Of a DNA stretch of 64,000 nucleotides, positions 11,890 through 26,156 are shown piece by piece. The position numbers were made by a program, and so were the translations under genes. Below the pieces are notes generated by a model. That model saw only the letters and a list, made by a program, of their open reading frames with translations, had not been told where the DNA came from and did no database searches. This DNA is from Lanius collurio (lineage: Eukaryota > Chordata > Aves > Passeriformes > Laniidae), in the NCBI GenBank assembly GCA_020086605.1, contig JACBWW010000020.1, positions 14,619,382 to 14,683,381 on the forward strand. The letters run 5' to 3'. Every line of letters starts with the position of its first letter. Within the stretch, counting starts at the first letter, position 1.

Positions 11890-14800
11890 GCAGATGCTGT
11901 CAGTTAAATGGGAAAACAATTTCTGATCTGTAATACACTTCTTGTTTAGATTTAAGAAATGTTTTTCCCATTAGCTTGTCAGAGTAAAATAAATTAAAAA
12001 GTGTGTCTGGAAATGTCTTCCTTTGTTCCCAGACACTGAGGACTCGCTGTTCCTAAGTGCACTGAACACATCCCAGTAGCACTGCATGAGTAGTGTCCCA
12101 CCACGTTGTTAACAGAAATGAGACCTCTCACACGAGGCCATCCCAGAGAAAAACACTTTGAATAAATCAATGTGTTCTGAGGCAAAACTTTCGTATTCTT
12201 TGTCATCTACTATCTATCCTGCCTAGGATGGTGAGACAAGCAGCAGTTTTTGTCATTTAATGATACATTTATAAAGCACGTTCAATTTGCAAAGTTAGAA
12301 TTTGGAAATTGTGATGTGTATTGTAGGTGCTGTAGCAGCAACTTCTCTTGCTTTTTAGGAGATAGATTTTCTTCACTTTCATCTTTCTGAAAAATTGATT
12401 GCTGGGAACAAAACTGTCTTTGTTTAGTGTGTTGTCATGCTTCCAAGGAAGTTGAGATTGTCATTGTTCAATAGCAGTAGGAGCAGTGGTAATTTTATAT
12501 TTAAAGTGTCAGAAACTACTTAGAGGGAAGGTTGAGGGAAATATTTTCCATTTGTTATAAAGAATACTCTGACTACCTCCAAAATATAAAGACACAGGAA
12601 AATATGCCAGGAGAAACTTTTTGCAAATTGTAAATGCTCTTTAATTTTCCATATATGCCCACTTGTTTTATGTTTATAAAATTCTGAAGCAGCATAAGAA
12701 CTTATTTGCTTCTGTCTCTTGCTTTCTGTGAATCCAGAAGCTCTTTCAGTACATTTAAAAGCAAAGCTCATAAAAAAAAAGGCATGAAAATGAGTAGAAA
12801 AGAAAGAAATTAAACATAAACCACTGTTGGGCTGAGTAAGATATTTGGAAGATTTCTCTAAGATGTAAAGTACACAATGCACTAAATATGCATCTTCATA
12901 AAAACTCTCGGTAACTTAGCAACATCAATATGAGAATTGATTTTTTATGGTAAGATTAACAAAGCAATCAAGGTGTATCCAATATTGAATACAGAGAAAA
13001 AGTCGATACTACAATTTCGGAGAAATCGTCTCAAAAAAGGACAGTTGAGTGATATTTAGCAAAAAGCAGCATTCAAACCTCTGAAAAGCCTTCAAAATGC
13101 AGGGAACTGAAAAGAAAAGGATGTCTAAATGAATGTCATCCTCAGAAATGCAACAGCTGTAGCCTGCATTTGGGAAGAGATAGAACAGCACCACTAAGGT
13201 GCAAAGGAAGGCTGAAGGAGGTTTGGCACTTACTAGGATATGAGTAGGAAAAGTTTCCTTTGTATAGTACATAGAATTTTTGACCTGGAACTCAATTAAA
13301 ATGAATACTTGCTGGACAAGAAGCAGAGTAATTCAGCAGAGGATTTGTATGTTTGAACAAATCTCTTTACCACCAGGACTGATACCAAAATAAATAGCAT
13401 GTTTCTCAATTTCTTTTTGGTTTTGTTTTACTTTTTCTTCTAGAAGATAGTGACCTTAAGACCTCTGTTGTATAGAACTCCAGAAGTGTAGAAACCATGA
13501 TTTTCAACTACTTTTAAGGAAATAAAAAAAAATACATTATGTGTATCCCAAACCAAAATTATGGTCTGGATAAGATGTTGTGAACAGACTAACAAAAATA
13601 GGGTTTTATCTCTGAGGTAAATGGGCTGACACAGATGAATGGCAATTCTTTCACATCTATATCAGACAGAAAACAAACTGGAAATGTATGTGTCTGAGTC
13701 AGCTTAATTGCAGTTTTTCAAAGCTTTATAATAAATAATACATTATAGAAACATGAACAAAACATATTCCTCATTTATGTTTTTTTTCCTTCCTAATTTG
13801 AATATTCTGATACAAAAGTATAGTAATTATAGCAATTCGTGGCAACTCTTTTATAAATGCATTAAAATGAGATTTTTTTGTTGGTTGAATAATATAACAA
13901 ATATTTTAAAAACAGAATATGGTAAGGTTTTGGTACATTTACTATAAGTCATAAAGATAATCCAATGTATTTATTAATTCACCACTCTGAAATTTGGGAT
14001 TAACTGGGGATTAATCAGTGAACACTTTATGTATCTGGGGCTTTTGAGACCATGAACATTGTGGTCTTTTATCTCAGATAGATATTCAGCTCAAACACAA
14101 GTAAATGTCCATGGAAGGGATGATAAATGTAAATGTTTCCTGATTTCTTTGTGCTTTCAAATTTCACCAAGCATGGGCACTGCATGCTTTCACTAGTAAA
14201 ATTAAGTAGTGTATTAATTATGAAACAGCTGTTCATTATGCTAATTAGGAGACCTCTTTTTAAAAATCAACTGTACTTTTTTTCTCTTGATACAAAACCC
14301 ACTTGCAAGGAACAGTGAAAAGACCTGGCTTGACTCATTCCTAGCAAACTGACCATAGGTTCAAGACTAAGAAAGCACCTTCAGCCAGTTAAAATGCTAC
14401 GGCAGTTTTGTTTTCACATGGTTTTCTTCAACTTGAAATACTACATAATTTTAATTATACTTGATATTAATCATTAGAAAAGTTCTAAGACATCCCTTTG
14501 GCCTAACTTCTATTGTAAACTGTGAGACGAATGGAGAAGGGAAACACAGTTGTATTCCCTAGGATGATTAGGATCAGATGAATCCATGGTTAACATCCTT
14601 ACCAGGAAGAGAAACTGCATCTCATGTGTTATCTGCACAGGTTTCCTTGGCTAGGCCAAGCAGGAGGTATGGAAATGCTGACCACAGACTTTACATCCCA
14701 TTCTTCTTTTGCTGCTCTTTGATCCCATGCTGAAGACTGGGGAAGATTCAGGGTGTTTTAAGAACTTGATCTATTTATGCAAAATGTGGAAAGGCAGATA

Positions 14801-17800
14801 CCAGTGGTTTCAGGTAATTTTCAGACATACACTGTTCTATTTGTATAACAAATATTTATTGAATAGCAAAAATATTTTTGACAGCTCTCAGGATACTATG
14901 AATAACTTTTGGACAAAACTAGAGACTGCTGCATTTCTGGTACTGAATCCCTCACCTGAGATCTGTGATTACAGTATTTTACTTTATGGTTTTGTTCTTG
15001 AGAGAGAAAAGAAAAAAAAAAATCTATCTAGATGTATATTGCAAGTTTTCAGGCAGCATCGTTTAGAAATTTAAACTGCTAGAGCATAATATGAGCATAT
15101 GTGAGGTGCTCCTTGCTCACAGAAGACTATGCACTGCACACAGCCAGAGGAGCTATTTCAGTCATACATGAGACACGTGGTACAACTCACCTCCTCCAGC
15201 CTGGCACCCGACACATTGGAATATTATTTCTGAAGACATAGTGATTAAAATATAATACTGCATGAAGCATTCAAAATCACAATATTCATAAATCACATGA
15301 TGCTTAGGGAAATCACAACTTTATTCACTTTCTCTGCTTATTTTTGTTGTGCCTAAATGGCAAATGGATGACTTTTTCCCTTGGATTTCATCCAGGAAAA
15401 AGAAAAAGGAAATCTGTGAGGAGCATTTTTTGTTGTGATTGTTAATTATTTTTTGACAGCTGTTTCCAAGGATCACTGCTTCCTAATAGTTGCAATTCAA
15501 ACAAATTTGCTAGTAGCTCTAATATGTTATTTGGGTTCATGAAAGCAGGAAATTCTAATTTTTACATATTAATGAAGAGACAATAAAATTCCAGACTTGA
15601 TCTTCCTATAAATAATAGAACAACACCTATTTTGTTCACGTCTCCATTTATTCTACATGCATAATCCTATGTTTATCTACTTGATACCACATTTTTTCTT
15701 TTAGAATTAGATATTTACCTCGCATTCTGGCTCTTAGAAATGATCAATAAACCTATAGTAAATTTGCATAAGTATTTTTCTCAAATGAATCAAGTCCTTG
15801 ACTGAGATATTTTAATTGCCATAATTTGAATAACTAATTCCAAGTTCTGAAAATTAGATGAAGGTAGTATGTGATTAACTGCTGTTAATGAAGCCATTAC
15901 CTGATCAAGTAACATTTCATTCTTGGAACTGATCATCTCTAAATGCAAATGAAATTGATCTGAATTGTCAATTTTTTCTTGGATTTAAATATTCTGCAAG
16001 TACTGTTATGCAGCATACTTTGCCATTTTAATTCTTCTGTCAAATCTGTAAGTTTATATCTCTAACATGAAATCAGAGAAATTCTGTTCCAAACAAGAAG
16101 AACGTCCATTCATGTGCAAAATTCTCTTTGCTCAAAACATTAATCCAAGACAAAATTTAAACTAACTTTTAGTGAAATAGGAGTTAGTAATTACACTAAC
16201 AATCAGTTATATTGCTTCACACAGACTACATCAAAATGTAATGAATTTTCTAGTGATAGAATATAAAATTATTGATGAAGGAAGTTTATGATGTTGTGGA
16301 ATTAATTTGTTTAATTTAAAGAACTGCTGGTCTATTTTCATCACTTCTAAACTTTTATTTAGTTCTAATGTAAAGAACGTTAAGAAATAAGTGATGGTGC
16401 TTTGCACAGACTAAAAATTTTGGAACTAGAGGGACCTTTACCCACTAAAATATAAAAAATTGTGAATGTTAATTTCATGTTACCTGTAATTATACATACT
16501 GCAAAATCCCTCACACAGGTCATCCTACTGTCACAATGAACTTTCCACAACCATTTATTAACATACAGATCTGCCTCAAAAAATTCTTCAATTAAATGGA
16601 CAAGACAAAAAAAGATTGGGAAAAAGAAAGGAAAAATGTCTTTGTGGTAGGAGAGGTGGGAAAGGTTGTGTGTTGTCACAAGCTGCTCAAGGGTATTAAG
16701 CAGCAGCTACCATGGTAAAATCTTAAAGCCACTGAATGAATGAAATCTATATTTTCCTCCTTTTAATCTATATTTTCCTCTATTTTCTACCTCTTTGTCT
16801 CATCCTCAACTTTGGCTTTGCCTTCTTTTGTTTTACTCCCCAGAGTTTTCTGCTCTATCCCCTTGGTGCCACCACAGGCTCAACTCCTTCTTGCTGTCAC
16901 TCTTCTCTCTGGGAAGGGAAAGAGGGGTTACAGAGGTCAGTCACCATCCCAGAATAAATTATCTGTTCCTGGTAGGTCCTGGTAACACCCATTTTCTAAA
17001 CCACAGTGAGGAAGGTTTCATATACACAATTTTTTCCAGCTATGTTTCCTCCCCACACTGAGAACCAGCAGCTTCAAGGAAAGCCTCTCTTACACTGGTT
17101 GGTACCTTCCTCTCCCTTCCTTGGGAATGTAGCAGTTACCATCTGATACATTTAGGTCAATCTAGCTTTAAAAATAATTTTCCTTACACTAATATCTGCT
17201 AATAACTTTTGCCTTTATAAATTCATTTAAAGAGAACAAACTATGATCTTAAGTGTACTATCTGTTTTAAGGGTGTAGTGGGTTGATGGCAAATCACCAG
17301 AAAGGGTAAAAAATATTCAAAAAATAAAGCTACTAAATTGAAAGTAGAAAAGCTTTATTTGAAATCTAAACAACCAGAATGGTAAAATGTATACATTAGA
17401 GTAACTTTAGAAAGTAAAAAATGCAATAAAGTACTTTAGGTTTCTTCTTTCATGGAGACCCAGACTTGGGGGTTACTTGCAAACTCTTGTGTTCTCTTTG
17501 TACTTCATACCCACAGCCAGACACCCACCCACATTTGTGCACCTGTATGCTCACTCACACACAAATTTACATTCAGTTTACTACCTATGAACCTTCCTGC
17601 TTTCTTTTAGAGGGGGAAATAATATTTTCAGTAACTTGACGTACATATCCAAATTTCCCCACCAGACTGGGTCATGGCTGAGTCATCCAAGATGTAAATC
17701 ATCATTGAGCATGTTAGGGAGGCCTGCACAACTCAGGATAAAGCATTCCAACATCTAAAGTCTGCTCTTTTTTAGGGTTAATTCTGTTTTTAGAAGGCCA

Positions 17801-17979
17801 TTGTTGCACACATGTCTAATACTTTGGTATTTATCACTTAGTTCTAAAACAACTGAGAAATCAAAGTCCTTAGTATAAAAATAGCATTTAGAGTCACTTG
17901 TTGTACAGTTTAGCACAGAACTTTTCATGTGATGCTCAGTCCTGGTAAATCCAGGCAAACTCAGAAGAGTGTTAAAAAT
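11890..17979. other. AT-rich unique DNA, no gene recognised
   Basis: No exon, RNA gene or transposon is recognisable. A short imperfect duplication of a pyrimidine-rich unit lies at 16744-16780, within a C/T-rich patch at about 16740-17110. A perfect octamer-type motif (ATGCAAAT, 15943-15950) is present, but such matches are expected by chance in DNA of this composition. Confidence 0.55.
16744..16780. repeat. Short tandem duplication, about 21-bp period
   Basis: The 16-base word AATCTATATTTTCCTC occurs at 16744-16759 and again at 16765-16780, a 21-bp offset. It looks like a small local duplication in pyrimidine-rich DNA. Confidence 0.7.
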
Positions 17980-18116
17980 ATATATTCAGCACTTCTTGTA
18001 CTTGTTTTATCCAGTGCACTTCTAAAAGTTAAGAGTGTGTTTGTATAATATATTCAGCACTTCTTGTACTTGTTTTATCCAGTGCACTTCTAAAAGTTAA
18101 GAGTGTGTTTGTATAA
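17980..18116. repeat. Perfect 68-bp tandem duplication (two copies)
   Basis: Positions 17980-18047 and 18048-18115 are identical over all 68 bases, and the match extends one base further. The unit is ordinary AT-rich sequence with no simple-repeat core, so this is a segmental tandem duplication rather than a microsatellite. The lack of any difference between copies implies a recent event, ongoing homogenisation, or an assembly artefact. It does not overlap any gene or transposon I can recognise. Confidence 0.95.
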
Positions 18117-21100
18117 AGATAAAGTTGGGGCTACTAAATGTGACATCTTGAGAATGGTGGGAGAATAGAAGAAATGCACTTTAAAAGTGATATTAAGAGA
18201 ACAGAGTAATTTTATACCAAAGAAGTGTCAAAAAAAAAAAAAAAACCCACAAAAGAATTGCAAAAAGTGTTCTACATACTGGGAAGCAGTTTTTACTAGT
18301 CTTACTAGCTTTTAAGCATGACATTCCTAACTGAGAAACATTCACTGGCAATGCTTAAATTGGCACAGTAGGAACCCTGGACAAGTCATACTGAAAATAT
18401 CCTTCATTATTTGATTGGATTTAATCTATACATGGAAAAAAAAAAAAAAACAAAACCCAACAAAACCCCCTCTAGTTGTATTTATCAGAAACATTGGAAG
18501 GATTGCATGTTTGTCCACATGAAATGTGTTATTCTTCATCACAAGGTCAACATTATTCAAAACAGATGTCCTCCCTGAGATAGCTGGGGATATCTGGCAA
18601 TAATTTCCTATAATATCATGATGGACCTAACTACAACGGTGATTATCTTAATTTTTATTTTATAGCTATGTTTTTATCCATATGTACCAAAAATAAAAAC
18701 AGAAGGAGAGAGGGAAACCTAGTTTTGAAAAGCAGACTAGATATTTGTGAACACAGAGAACTGAAAACCATCAGCAGCAGCAAAATTAATCCTAGGAATA
18801 TTAATGACAGAAAAAAGTATAGTGTTTATCTCCATTATGCAAGTAGAATAACAGTACTAGAACTACTGAAACAATTTATCTCATGGAGGTGTTTTCATAA
18901 GAGGGGAAGAAAATCCTCATGGCATTATGTGGGCTTTGCAAATGAACAACCCACAGAGATTCTGTGACAATAATAGCACACAGGGACATCGCTAACGGTT
19001 CTACATCCACCTGACAGTAATCATGAAAGATTGCTGCAGGAATACAGATAATTATACTGGAGAGACCTGTGCTGTCCATAAATAAGGTGGGCAAGCCTAT
19101 CTCAGGTTCTGTGCTGTACAGATATTCTGTTACAAACCAAATATGGATTTTAAGAAATGGAATGGAAATCAGACAATATATCTTGATCACTAAATTTGTT
19201 AAAAAAACTTAATTTTTTTCTCCAATATTAATTTGTAATTATCTAGATAAACTGTATAAGCATCTACATCATCCTTCTCTAAATAAGCTGTAAAAATGCA
19301 AGAAAGAAATTAATTACATTTTAATTTTATATACTTATCATCTCACATTCAGTTCAGAGTGGGGTTATGACTTTTATTAGGATGATCAAAAGTTTTGCCA
19401 AACTAAACGAGAAAGAATTTGCTCTTCTAATAATTTACAGAAGACAGTTATTCTGTATGGTCTAAAAATTATGCAAATATCTTAGATGAACATACTGAGT
19501 ATGAGATATATGCAGATTTCTTGAGTAATGGTTTTACCACTTACCATTGCCATAAAATGGCAAAATGATGAAGTGTTGGCTCAGTATGTTAAATATCCGT
19601 CAAGTAAAATGATGCAGAACAAGTGATGTTAAATGTGGTTTGGTATCACATCAGCATTTCCTCGATGAATCCATATCCCCATGTTCTTGCTTGCTGTAGA
19701 GTCAGACAGCCCAGAAATGCAAGGGTTCCCTAATACAAGTTCTCCTTTTGCCACTTACATTACAATGTTCTGGTTATAAGGGATCTATTTCAGATTAAAG
19801 TATTGTGCAATAAGCAGAAGGTTGGAAGAGCCTAGGCAATGCCTCCAAATTCATTCTGAAAATTAGTCAGTGAGCTTCTTCCAACATTTGTAAATTCTAA
19901 GGAAATATGTCTTTCCTGGATAATAAGCATTCCCCAGACTGGCTAAGATTAACTATCAGCATTGTGCACTCATTTTCAAAGGAGGAAATGCACTAGAGAC
20001 CTTCACAAAGAACATACTCAAAATACAAAATTCTCTGTAAGTCTGTGCTAAATAGGTGTTGATATTTTCTTATCCAATGCCTGTGATATCAGTTAGACTG
20101 TATAGTTTCTGGAATTGCAAGCTGCTTGCTTCTTGCAAGGCCTTAATGTGAGCTCATCCTTCTCATATGGAGGAAGTAGTCAGTATGGTACATAAATGGC
20201 TAATAAATGCAAGAGTAGTACAAGATGAATGTGTTTGTTTAAATTAGCACTGTATCAATGACTAATTCTTGACAAGGTGGGAAATAGTTAATATTTTTCC
20301 AAAGCAGATTTTACATGCAAAAAATAACATGTCTGGTTCAGCACTATCAATATATAAAAAATAGAAAGCCCAGCTAGAGAAATGGAGGTATTTGAGAGCT
20401 GAATCCCTGTGTGTGTATGATGTTGGTTTCTCCAGGTGTGTGCAGTCACATCTTTTGATGCAAAACCAGAGATGACTGGAAAATGACAGATTTTGTACCT
20501 GTTTGCCTCATCTGCCCTCTTGGGTCAGCACTGAATTTCTCATTTAGTGTCATTCTAGAAAATCCATCATTTTATAACAGCACTGTTCACGTGGTGGATA
20601 CCCTGCAATTGAAGTGTTATTAATGCATAAATACTTTCACAAGATAAACCTTTATAGAACTGCACACTGGGTCTTTAAATATCCTTCACTGTCAGTGCAA
20701 GCATTCTCTGAGTCTTACATGCCTAATTTTGGAATTATACAACAACATTTCAACGCAGCAAGAAGTTCAAATTATACAGTAGAATTTTCATGCAGTTTTC
20801 ATAAAATATGTACATCTTTTCTAAATTTATCTATATTTTTCTCCTTTTCCTAGGCCCTAACCCTTTTTGAACACAAAGTCTTGAAATTGTCCATATTATT
20901 CCATTTTTCAAATAGTTGCAAAGTAGGGATGTTAAGAGTTTCAGTGACTCGTAACAAAAAGGCTTCAGCACTGTTACATGTGAAATTGTACTTTGGAACC
21001 TGTATATTCTCTGGGTTATGAGCCTCCACTAAATCTTTTCCTGCCAGCCCCTGATTTTGGGAACTCCAGTCAAAAACGTTGTAGCTTAATAACAGCAGTA

Positions 21101-21147
21101 AAAAATGGAAGGCATTCCCAGTTCTGCCCTACAGTAAGTTCTATGAC
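18117..21147. other. AT-rich unique DNA with two poly(A) runs
   Basis: No gene or transposon is recognisable. A16 (18230-18245) and A15 (18436-18450, followed by an A/C-rich tail to about 18470) are present. Neither is preceded by a sequence I can identify as a retroposed transcript or SINE, so they are recorded as simple sequence. Confidence 0.55.
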
Positions 21148-21252
21148 TTTGGGTAACTATTTAAATTTTGAGAGTAGGTTTTTTATCCTTTCCCTCCTTT
21201 TGGGTAACTATTTAAATTTTGAGAGTAGGTTTTTTATCCTTTCCCTCCTTTT
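21148..21252. repeat. Perfect 51-bp tandem duplication (two copies)
   Basis: Positions 21148-21198 and 21199-21249 are identical, with three further matching bases. Each unit begins TTTGGGTAACTATTTAAATT and ends in a pyrimidine-rich stretch. Because 51 is a multiple of three, an open frame through it (20993-21274, plus strand) shows a repeated 17-residue peptide. That is a by-product of the duplication and not evidence of a gene. Confidence 0.95.
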
Positions 21253-24200
21253 TTTTACTAAAGGGCCATATTAAAAAAAACTTTACAAGGTTTAGTTCAT
21301 TAACATTAGTGGGCTCAAATGAAATCACCAGTATAGACAGGGAATGGGAAATACAATCCAGGATCTCAGTCAGTGTGAACAGGTATTGACTAATTCAGGA
21401 CACTGATCTCCCACTGACACTGGTGCCAGGTAAAGCAGAAGTTAGCACAGCCTGGGTATGTTTGTGAAATAGAATGGATATAATCAATGAGGCAAGACTT
21501 ATGGCAGGAGAAGTGAGAGGAAAGTATGTTCTTTTTTACAAGCAGGAATACAGGTGAAAAATTCATTACAAATTCTTTATTTGTTTATTATATTTTATCT
21601 CTTTCTGTGCAATATTTGTCTGTATACAGGCCTTCATTTTCTCCAATGTATTAATTATTCACTGTATTATTTCTCTGAGCAATTTTTACTCTGAAGATTG
21701 TCTGTTAGAAGTTTATTGCAAGCATTCATTATTCAAAATTTGGGCTGTTCATCTTCAAAATATATCATCTAGTGTATTTTTGCTTCTTTGCTTGATGACT
21801 GGTTAAACATAATTCTTAGATTTCCAGTGTGAACCATGAATTGCAAACTTACTTTCCAAGTTTATTAAAAAAATATAATTTATTTTTTTTGTGTTGATAA
21901 ATTAAAAAATATTTTAAGACCTATGAAGGTCTCAAACAAATGGGTGCAGCACTTTATGTGATATAATTTATCACTGAAATGACGTATCTGTGTAGGCACT
22001 CTATTCACACTAAGGTGAGCTCTGTATTTATCAAATTTACTTATAGAGATATTTGCCCAATTCTAATGTTAATTTATTGGCATTCCTTGGAAGATTAATT
22101 GTTATTAATAAAGGAAATTATATGCATTGCTCATTTGACTTGGTGTTTTACCTCTGATGCTGACCAAACCAGGAATTTTCTGAAGGTGAAGGCCTGCATT
22201 AACAAGCACGTGACAAACAATCCTTCAAATTCAATCCCCTCCTACTCCCTAATACACACTGTTCAGTGCTAAAGCCTAATTCTCCTTACTTACATGAAAT
22301 TTAGACTGAAATTCTGACTGAAATTTCTGAAGGCAATTCTGAATTTTTTAACAACTGTCAGAGAAATACACTGTAAGTCTTCATGGAAGAAAAGTAAATG
22401 GAAAAGAAGCATCAAACCTACTGATGCTGGTAGAGTTCATAATCACCAGAATTAAATGTTTTGCTTTCATTTTTTCTCATTATATTCTTCCAAAATGCTT
22501 CTCATGGAATAGCTTGATTTCCAAGATTTCTCTCTGCCATATCCATCAACATTTTGACAGTGCATTTTAGTTGTACCACATAAGTGATGTCCCAAATTGA
22601 AGTTAACCCAAAAGTTTTCTATTCCAAGTCCTTTTCTGAAGTCATACTCTCAAACTGCACGTGCCAGGTTGTTCTTTCAGCATTTATTCTGTGCCAGCTC
22701 CTCAGTACTGTTTGATTTCAACAAGGTGTCAGGAAAACTTCGGGTTGGTGGCCTCTCTCAGTTCTGAGTGCTCACTAGGTGTGAAGCTGTGCTCTCTGTG
22801 AAGTATGAAAAATTGCATGACTCCTGTGATAATATGTAATTAATCCATGCTTGAGAATCAGACTGGGAAAATTGCATCTCATTTGGCATTCTATTTTTAA
22901 TACATGCATCTGCACTAGATATAGATATTGATTTGTTGAATAGCCTCATGTTCTTGGACAAATGATGAATGAAATGGCTTATGGCTTTGGCTAAGTTGGT
23001 GTGTGGAAAATGCTGCTTGATGGCATTTAATCTTTCCTCTAAGAAAATTAAAAATAAAACTGTATTTTATATGCCCACACATTGAAAACCTAGGAAGGAA
23101 GTGTTCTGAAGAAGAAGCTGCCATTAATGGTATTTGCCAATTAGCACTAAAAGACTTTGTCTGTCATGGCATACTCTATCACTATGTTTATCATCCCCAA
23201 TAGCAAAGCAGAATGAGGAAAACTTCCTTGGTTGGTGAAAAATCAGTCATCATTTCCCTAGGGCTTGATTTTTTAAGAGTTTGAGAGAATCTGGTTTTGT
23301 ATTCAAAGTCACTGAAGTTCCTTATCATATATTCTTATCAGTGCAGGCCATCTTGTTGCAAGCAGTTGGATAAATTACGTACATAGAAATTATTCTAGGT
23401 AAGTCTAACAGCAGTTATGTTACAACAGGAAGAAGTCAGTCACAGTAACAGTAACACTCATCCTGGAGCAATGCATTGACTTCAGAAAGTCAGCTCAGCA
23501 TAAATGTCATTTCTCTGAGTCATCCCAGTTGTGAACACAAGCTGTCAGATGAAGTGGAAAGAACTGAAAACTTTTCCATCATCTAAAAAATAAATTACAC
23601 ATTGAATAAAATATTTTTTATTCTACATCCTTTAAATTCTGTACGAAATGTGTATTCAGTGTAAGTATACTACAGAAGCATGCTAATTCTAATTAACCTT
23701 GTCACATAGAATTCATTAAGATTGAAAACCTTGTAATTGTAAGTGTTTTTCAGACTACCCAGGAATCCGTTTAATGCAAGGACCGATGTACCTATCTAAA
23801 AAACCCTGAAAAATTGAAGAAATATGACATACAGAGAATACTGAGACAGAAAAAGCTGTTACTATGATTGGATGAAGGACCAAGAGCTGAAAAACCAGAG
23901 AGCAGCTTTTTTTTCTACATCCTCTTTTTTCATATATACAAACTTTCTGCCTCTTTGGGACATCTGCCTCATTTGGGACTCTCATCTGTACTGCCCCTCT
24001 GATGTTAGGGTTTTTTCTTCATTCATGTGCTCCCTATGGCTGAGGGCTTGCTCAAGGGGCTGTTGAAGTCCCTGAAAACTGCAGCCAGTCCCTGGCTGCT
24101 GAGGGAAACTCCCATTGGGTTCAGCACTGCTAGAATCCCCCAGGCATCCACAGAGACTGCTTGTGTTGTGCTGGGCAAGGCAAGTATGTCTCACTCAAGC

Positions 24201-25804
24201 TCAGTGCTTGATGCTTACTACAGAAAGGGGGTATTTTGTCCTTTCTGCTGATTCTGTTTGGGATTAGGTTTACTCTACAGCATTGAAAATAGCTCTTCAC
24301 GCATGTATTGTGCAATTCTTTTGTGCAGTATTTTGCCCAAAAATCAAAGAAAGCCCCTCTAACCATGTGTTTCAGGTCCAAAAGCATTATTATTGTTTTC
24401 ATGAATATCAATGGCAAGCCTCCAATGAAACAGTTTTAATTTATGAATAATACGTATACAAAGTTACTCTAACATCCCAAGTTTTTAAACTGGCTTGTCT
24501 GAGCTGCCATAATATTTAAACAGACAGCAACCTCTTTGAAAACCCTTTGTATTCAGATCTTCTTTTGCTGTTCTTAGTTTCAAACACTGCAGCTTTTTAG
24601 TCTGCTGCTCAGTCTCCCACATTTCATTTTCCACAACGCCTCACATCACTTATGCAGTTTCTGCCTTCGCCATCCCTCTATTTTCACGCTGCAGTCACTG
24701 GGTCTTTCTTTCTTGCTGGTCATTTCTGTGAAGTCTTTCCCTTTCAACTGTCACTTTTGGAACTCTCCTCCACCAGGAGATAGGTAGTTTTTTTCACTCC
24801 TGTGTTTCTTTTGCTCTTAGGGAAGTCAGTTCTTTCATCTCTGTTATCTGGTCACCTCCCCATTTGAAAGAGCTCTCTCAGTTCTCACTCCCACAAAATC
24901 TTTTGAAGGAACAAGCTCAAACAATGACCTGCCATGCCCTGCTGTTGGGCCAATCTCTTTCCCAAGCACCTGGATCCTTTTCTTCTCCCTTTACACTAAT
25001 TTTATCCAGACAATATTTCCCTCTGCTGCCACTGACTGATTCAATTGATGCCTACCTCCCACCATCCTCACCGTCCAATCTGACAGTTTCAAGGGCACAT
25101 AACTACTGTTTCACTGACTTAAATTAGTCAAATGTTTATGAAAAAGTCATAGCAATTATTACTTAATGACCTCTGTAGCTTGCTAAATAACAGAAGATAA
25201 TTTTTGTTTAATTTTTTCCAGATTTTTCAATAATAGAAAATAATAGAAAGCAACATGTAAAATCATGTTGAGATCACATCAGAAAACAGATGTTCATTCC
25301 AAGACTTGTCTCTGAGGCAGAGGTATTGTTTGCTTCAAACTAACTCAGCGTGAAAAAACATTTTATATGTCTCTGGGAAATTCATACAGTATGCTCCCTT
25401 AAACTTTTATGGAACACCTAAAGTCCAGAATAAAACCTGTGATGATCCTTAATCAGAAATAGCCTAAGAAGTTTTGCTGCAGGAATGTGATAACTTACTT
25501 TAACAAGTGTTTTCAGCTTTGCTTCACAAAAAAGAATATTTTTGGGGTTTACATGTTTACAATATGTCTGTGGAATATGGAATACATAAAATACTTAATT
25601 TACAATACTTAATTTTTTTCTCTAAAACTTCACTATCTCCATCAAGCCACAACTAAAAACCAACAGATTTAAAATTTATTAGTTTTATATTATTAAATGT
25701 TTTTTTTCAATAATGAACAAAGACCTGTGAAAGCAAATGTAAAATAAGAAGTAATCATAATCACACTTCAAGGCTATTAAAAATTTCAAAAACTGTCCAA
25801 ATTA
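21253..25804. other. AT-rich unique DNA with a pyrimidine-rich patch
   Basis: No gene is recognised. About 24540-25110 is strikingly C/T-rich on the plus strand, which keeps an 87-codon frame open (24864-25127) without any recognisable domain. About 23985-24230 is GC-richer than its surroundings, again without identifiable content. Confidence 0.5.
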
Positions 25805-26156
25805 CAGAATCACAGAATCATTAAGGTTGTAAGGGACCTCCAGAGATGATCTAATCCTCCTGGCAAGACAGGGCAACCTGGAGCAGGTGACGCAGGAATG
25901 TGATCAGGTGGGTTTGGAATGTCTCCAGAAAGGGAGGCTCAATGACCTCCCTGGGCAGCCTGTTCCACTGCTCGGCCTCCCTCAATGGAATGAAGTTCTT
26001 CCTCAGGTTGAGGTGGAACGTCTTGTGTTTTAGTTCATGGCCACTGCTTCTTGTCTTATTTCTGGGCACCACTGAAGAGAATCTGCCATCTTCCTCTTGG
26101 CACCCATCTTTGAGATATTTATATGCATTAATGAGATTCCCTCTCAACCTTCCCAA
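25805..26156 (-). mobile_element. CR1 LINE, 3' end fragment
   Basis: Non-LTR retrotransposon remnant, 5'-truncated, with its sense strand on minus. At 25806-25825 it shows the CR1 3'-terminal repeat in reverse (two AGAATCA units), then the characteristic GGGACCTCCAGAGATGATCT block. Upstream on the sense strand is the C-terminal end of the ORF2 polyprotein. The minus-strand frame 25851-26156 reads through residues of the type GNLINAYKYLKDG near its start and NRLPREV about two thirds along, both hallmarks of the CR1 ORF2 C-terminus. The catalytic reverse transcriptase and the endonuclease are missing. Similarity fades just beyond 26156. The frame is intact over about 100 residues, but it has no promoter and cannot be mobile. 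Confidence 0.92.

Noticed and set aside
15943..15950. Octamer motif ATGCAAAT
   Set aside because: An 8-base AT-rich motif is expected several times by chance in 64 kb of this composition, with no supporting context.
18230..18470. Two poly(A) runs as tails of processed pseudogenes or SINEs
   Set aside because: The upstream sequence shows no gene, tRNA-like promoter boxes or flanking duplications.
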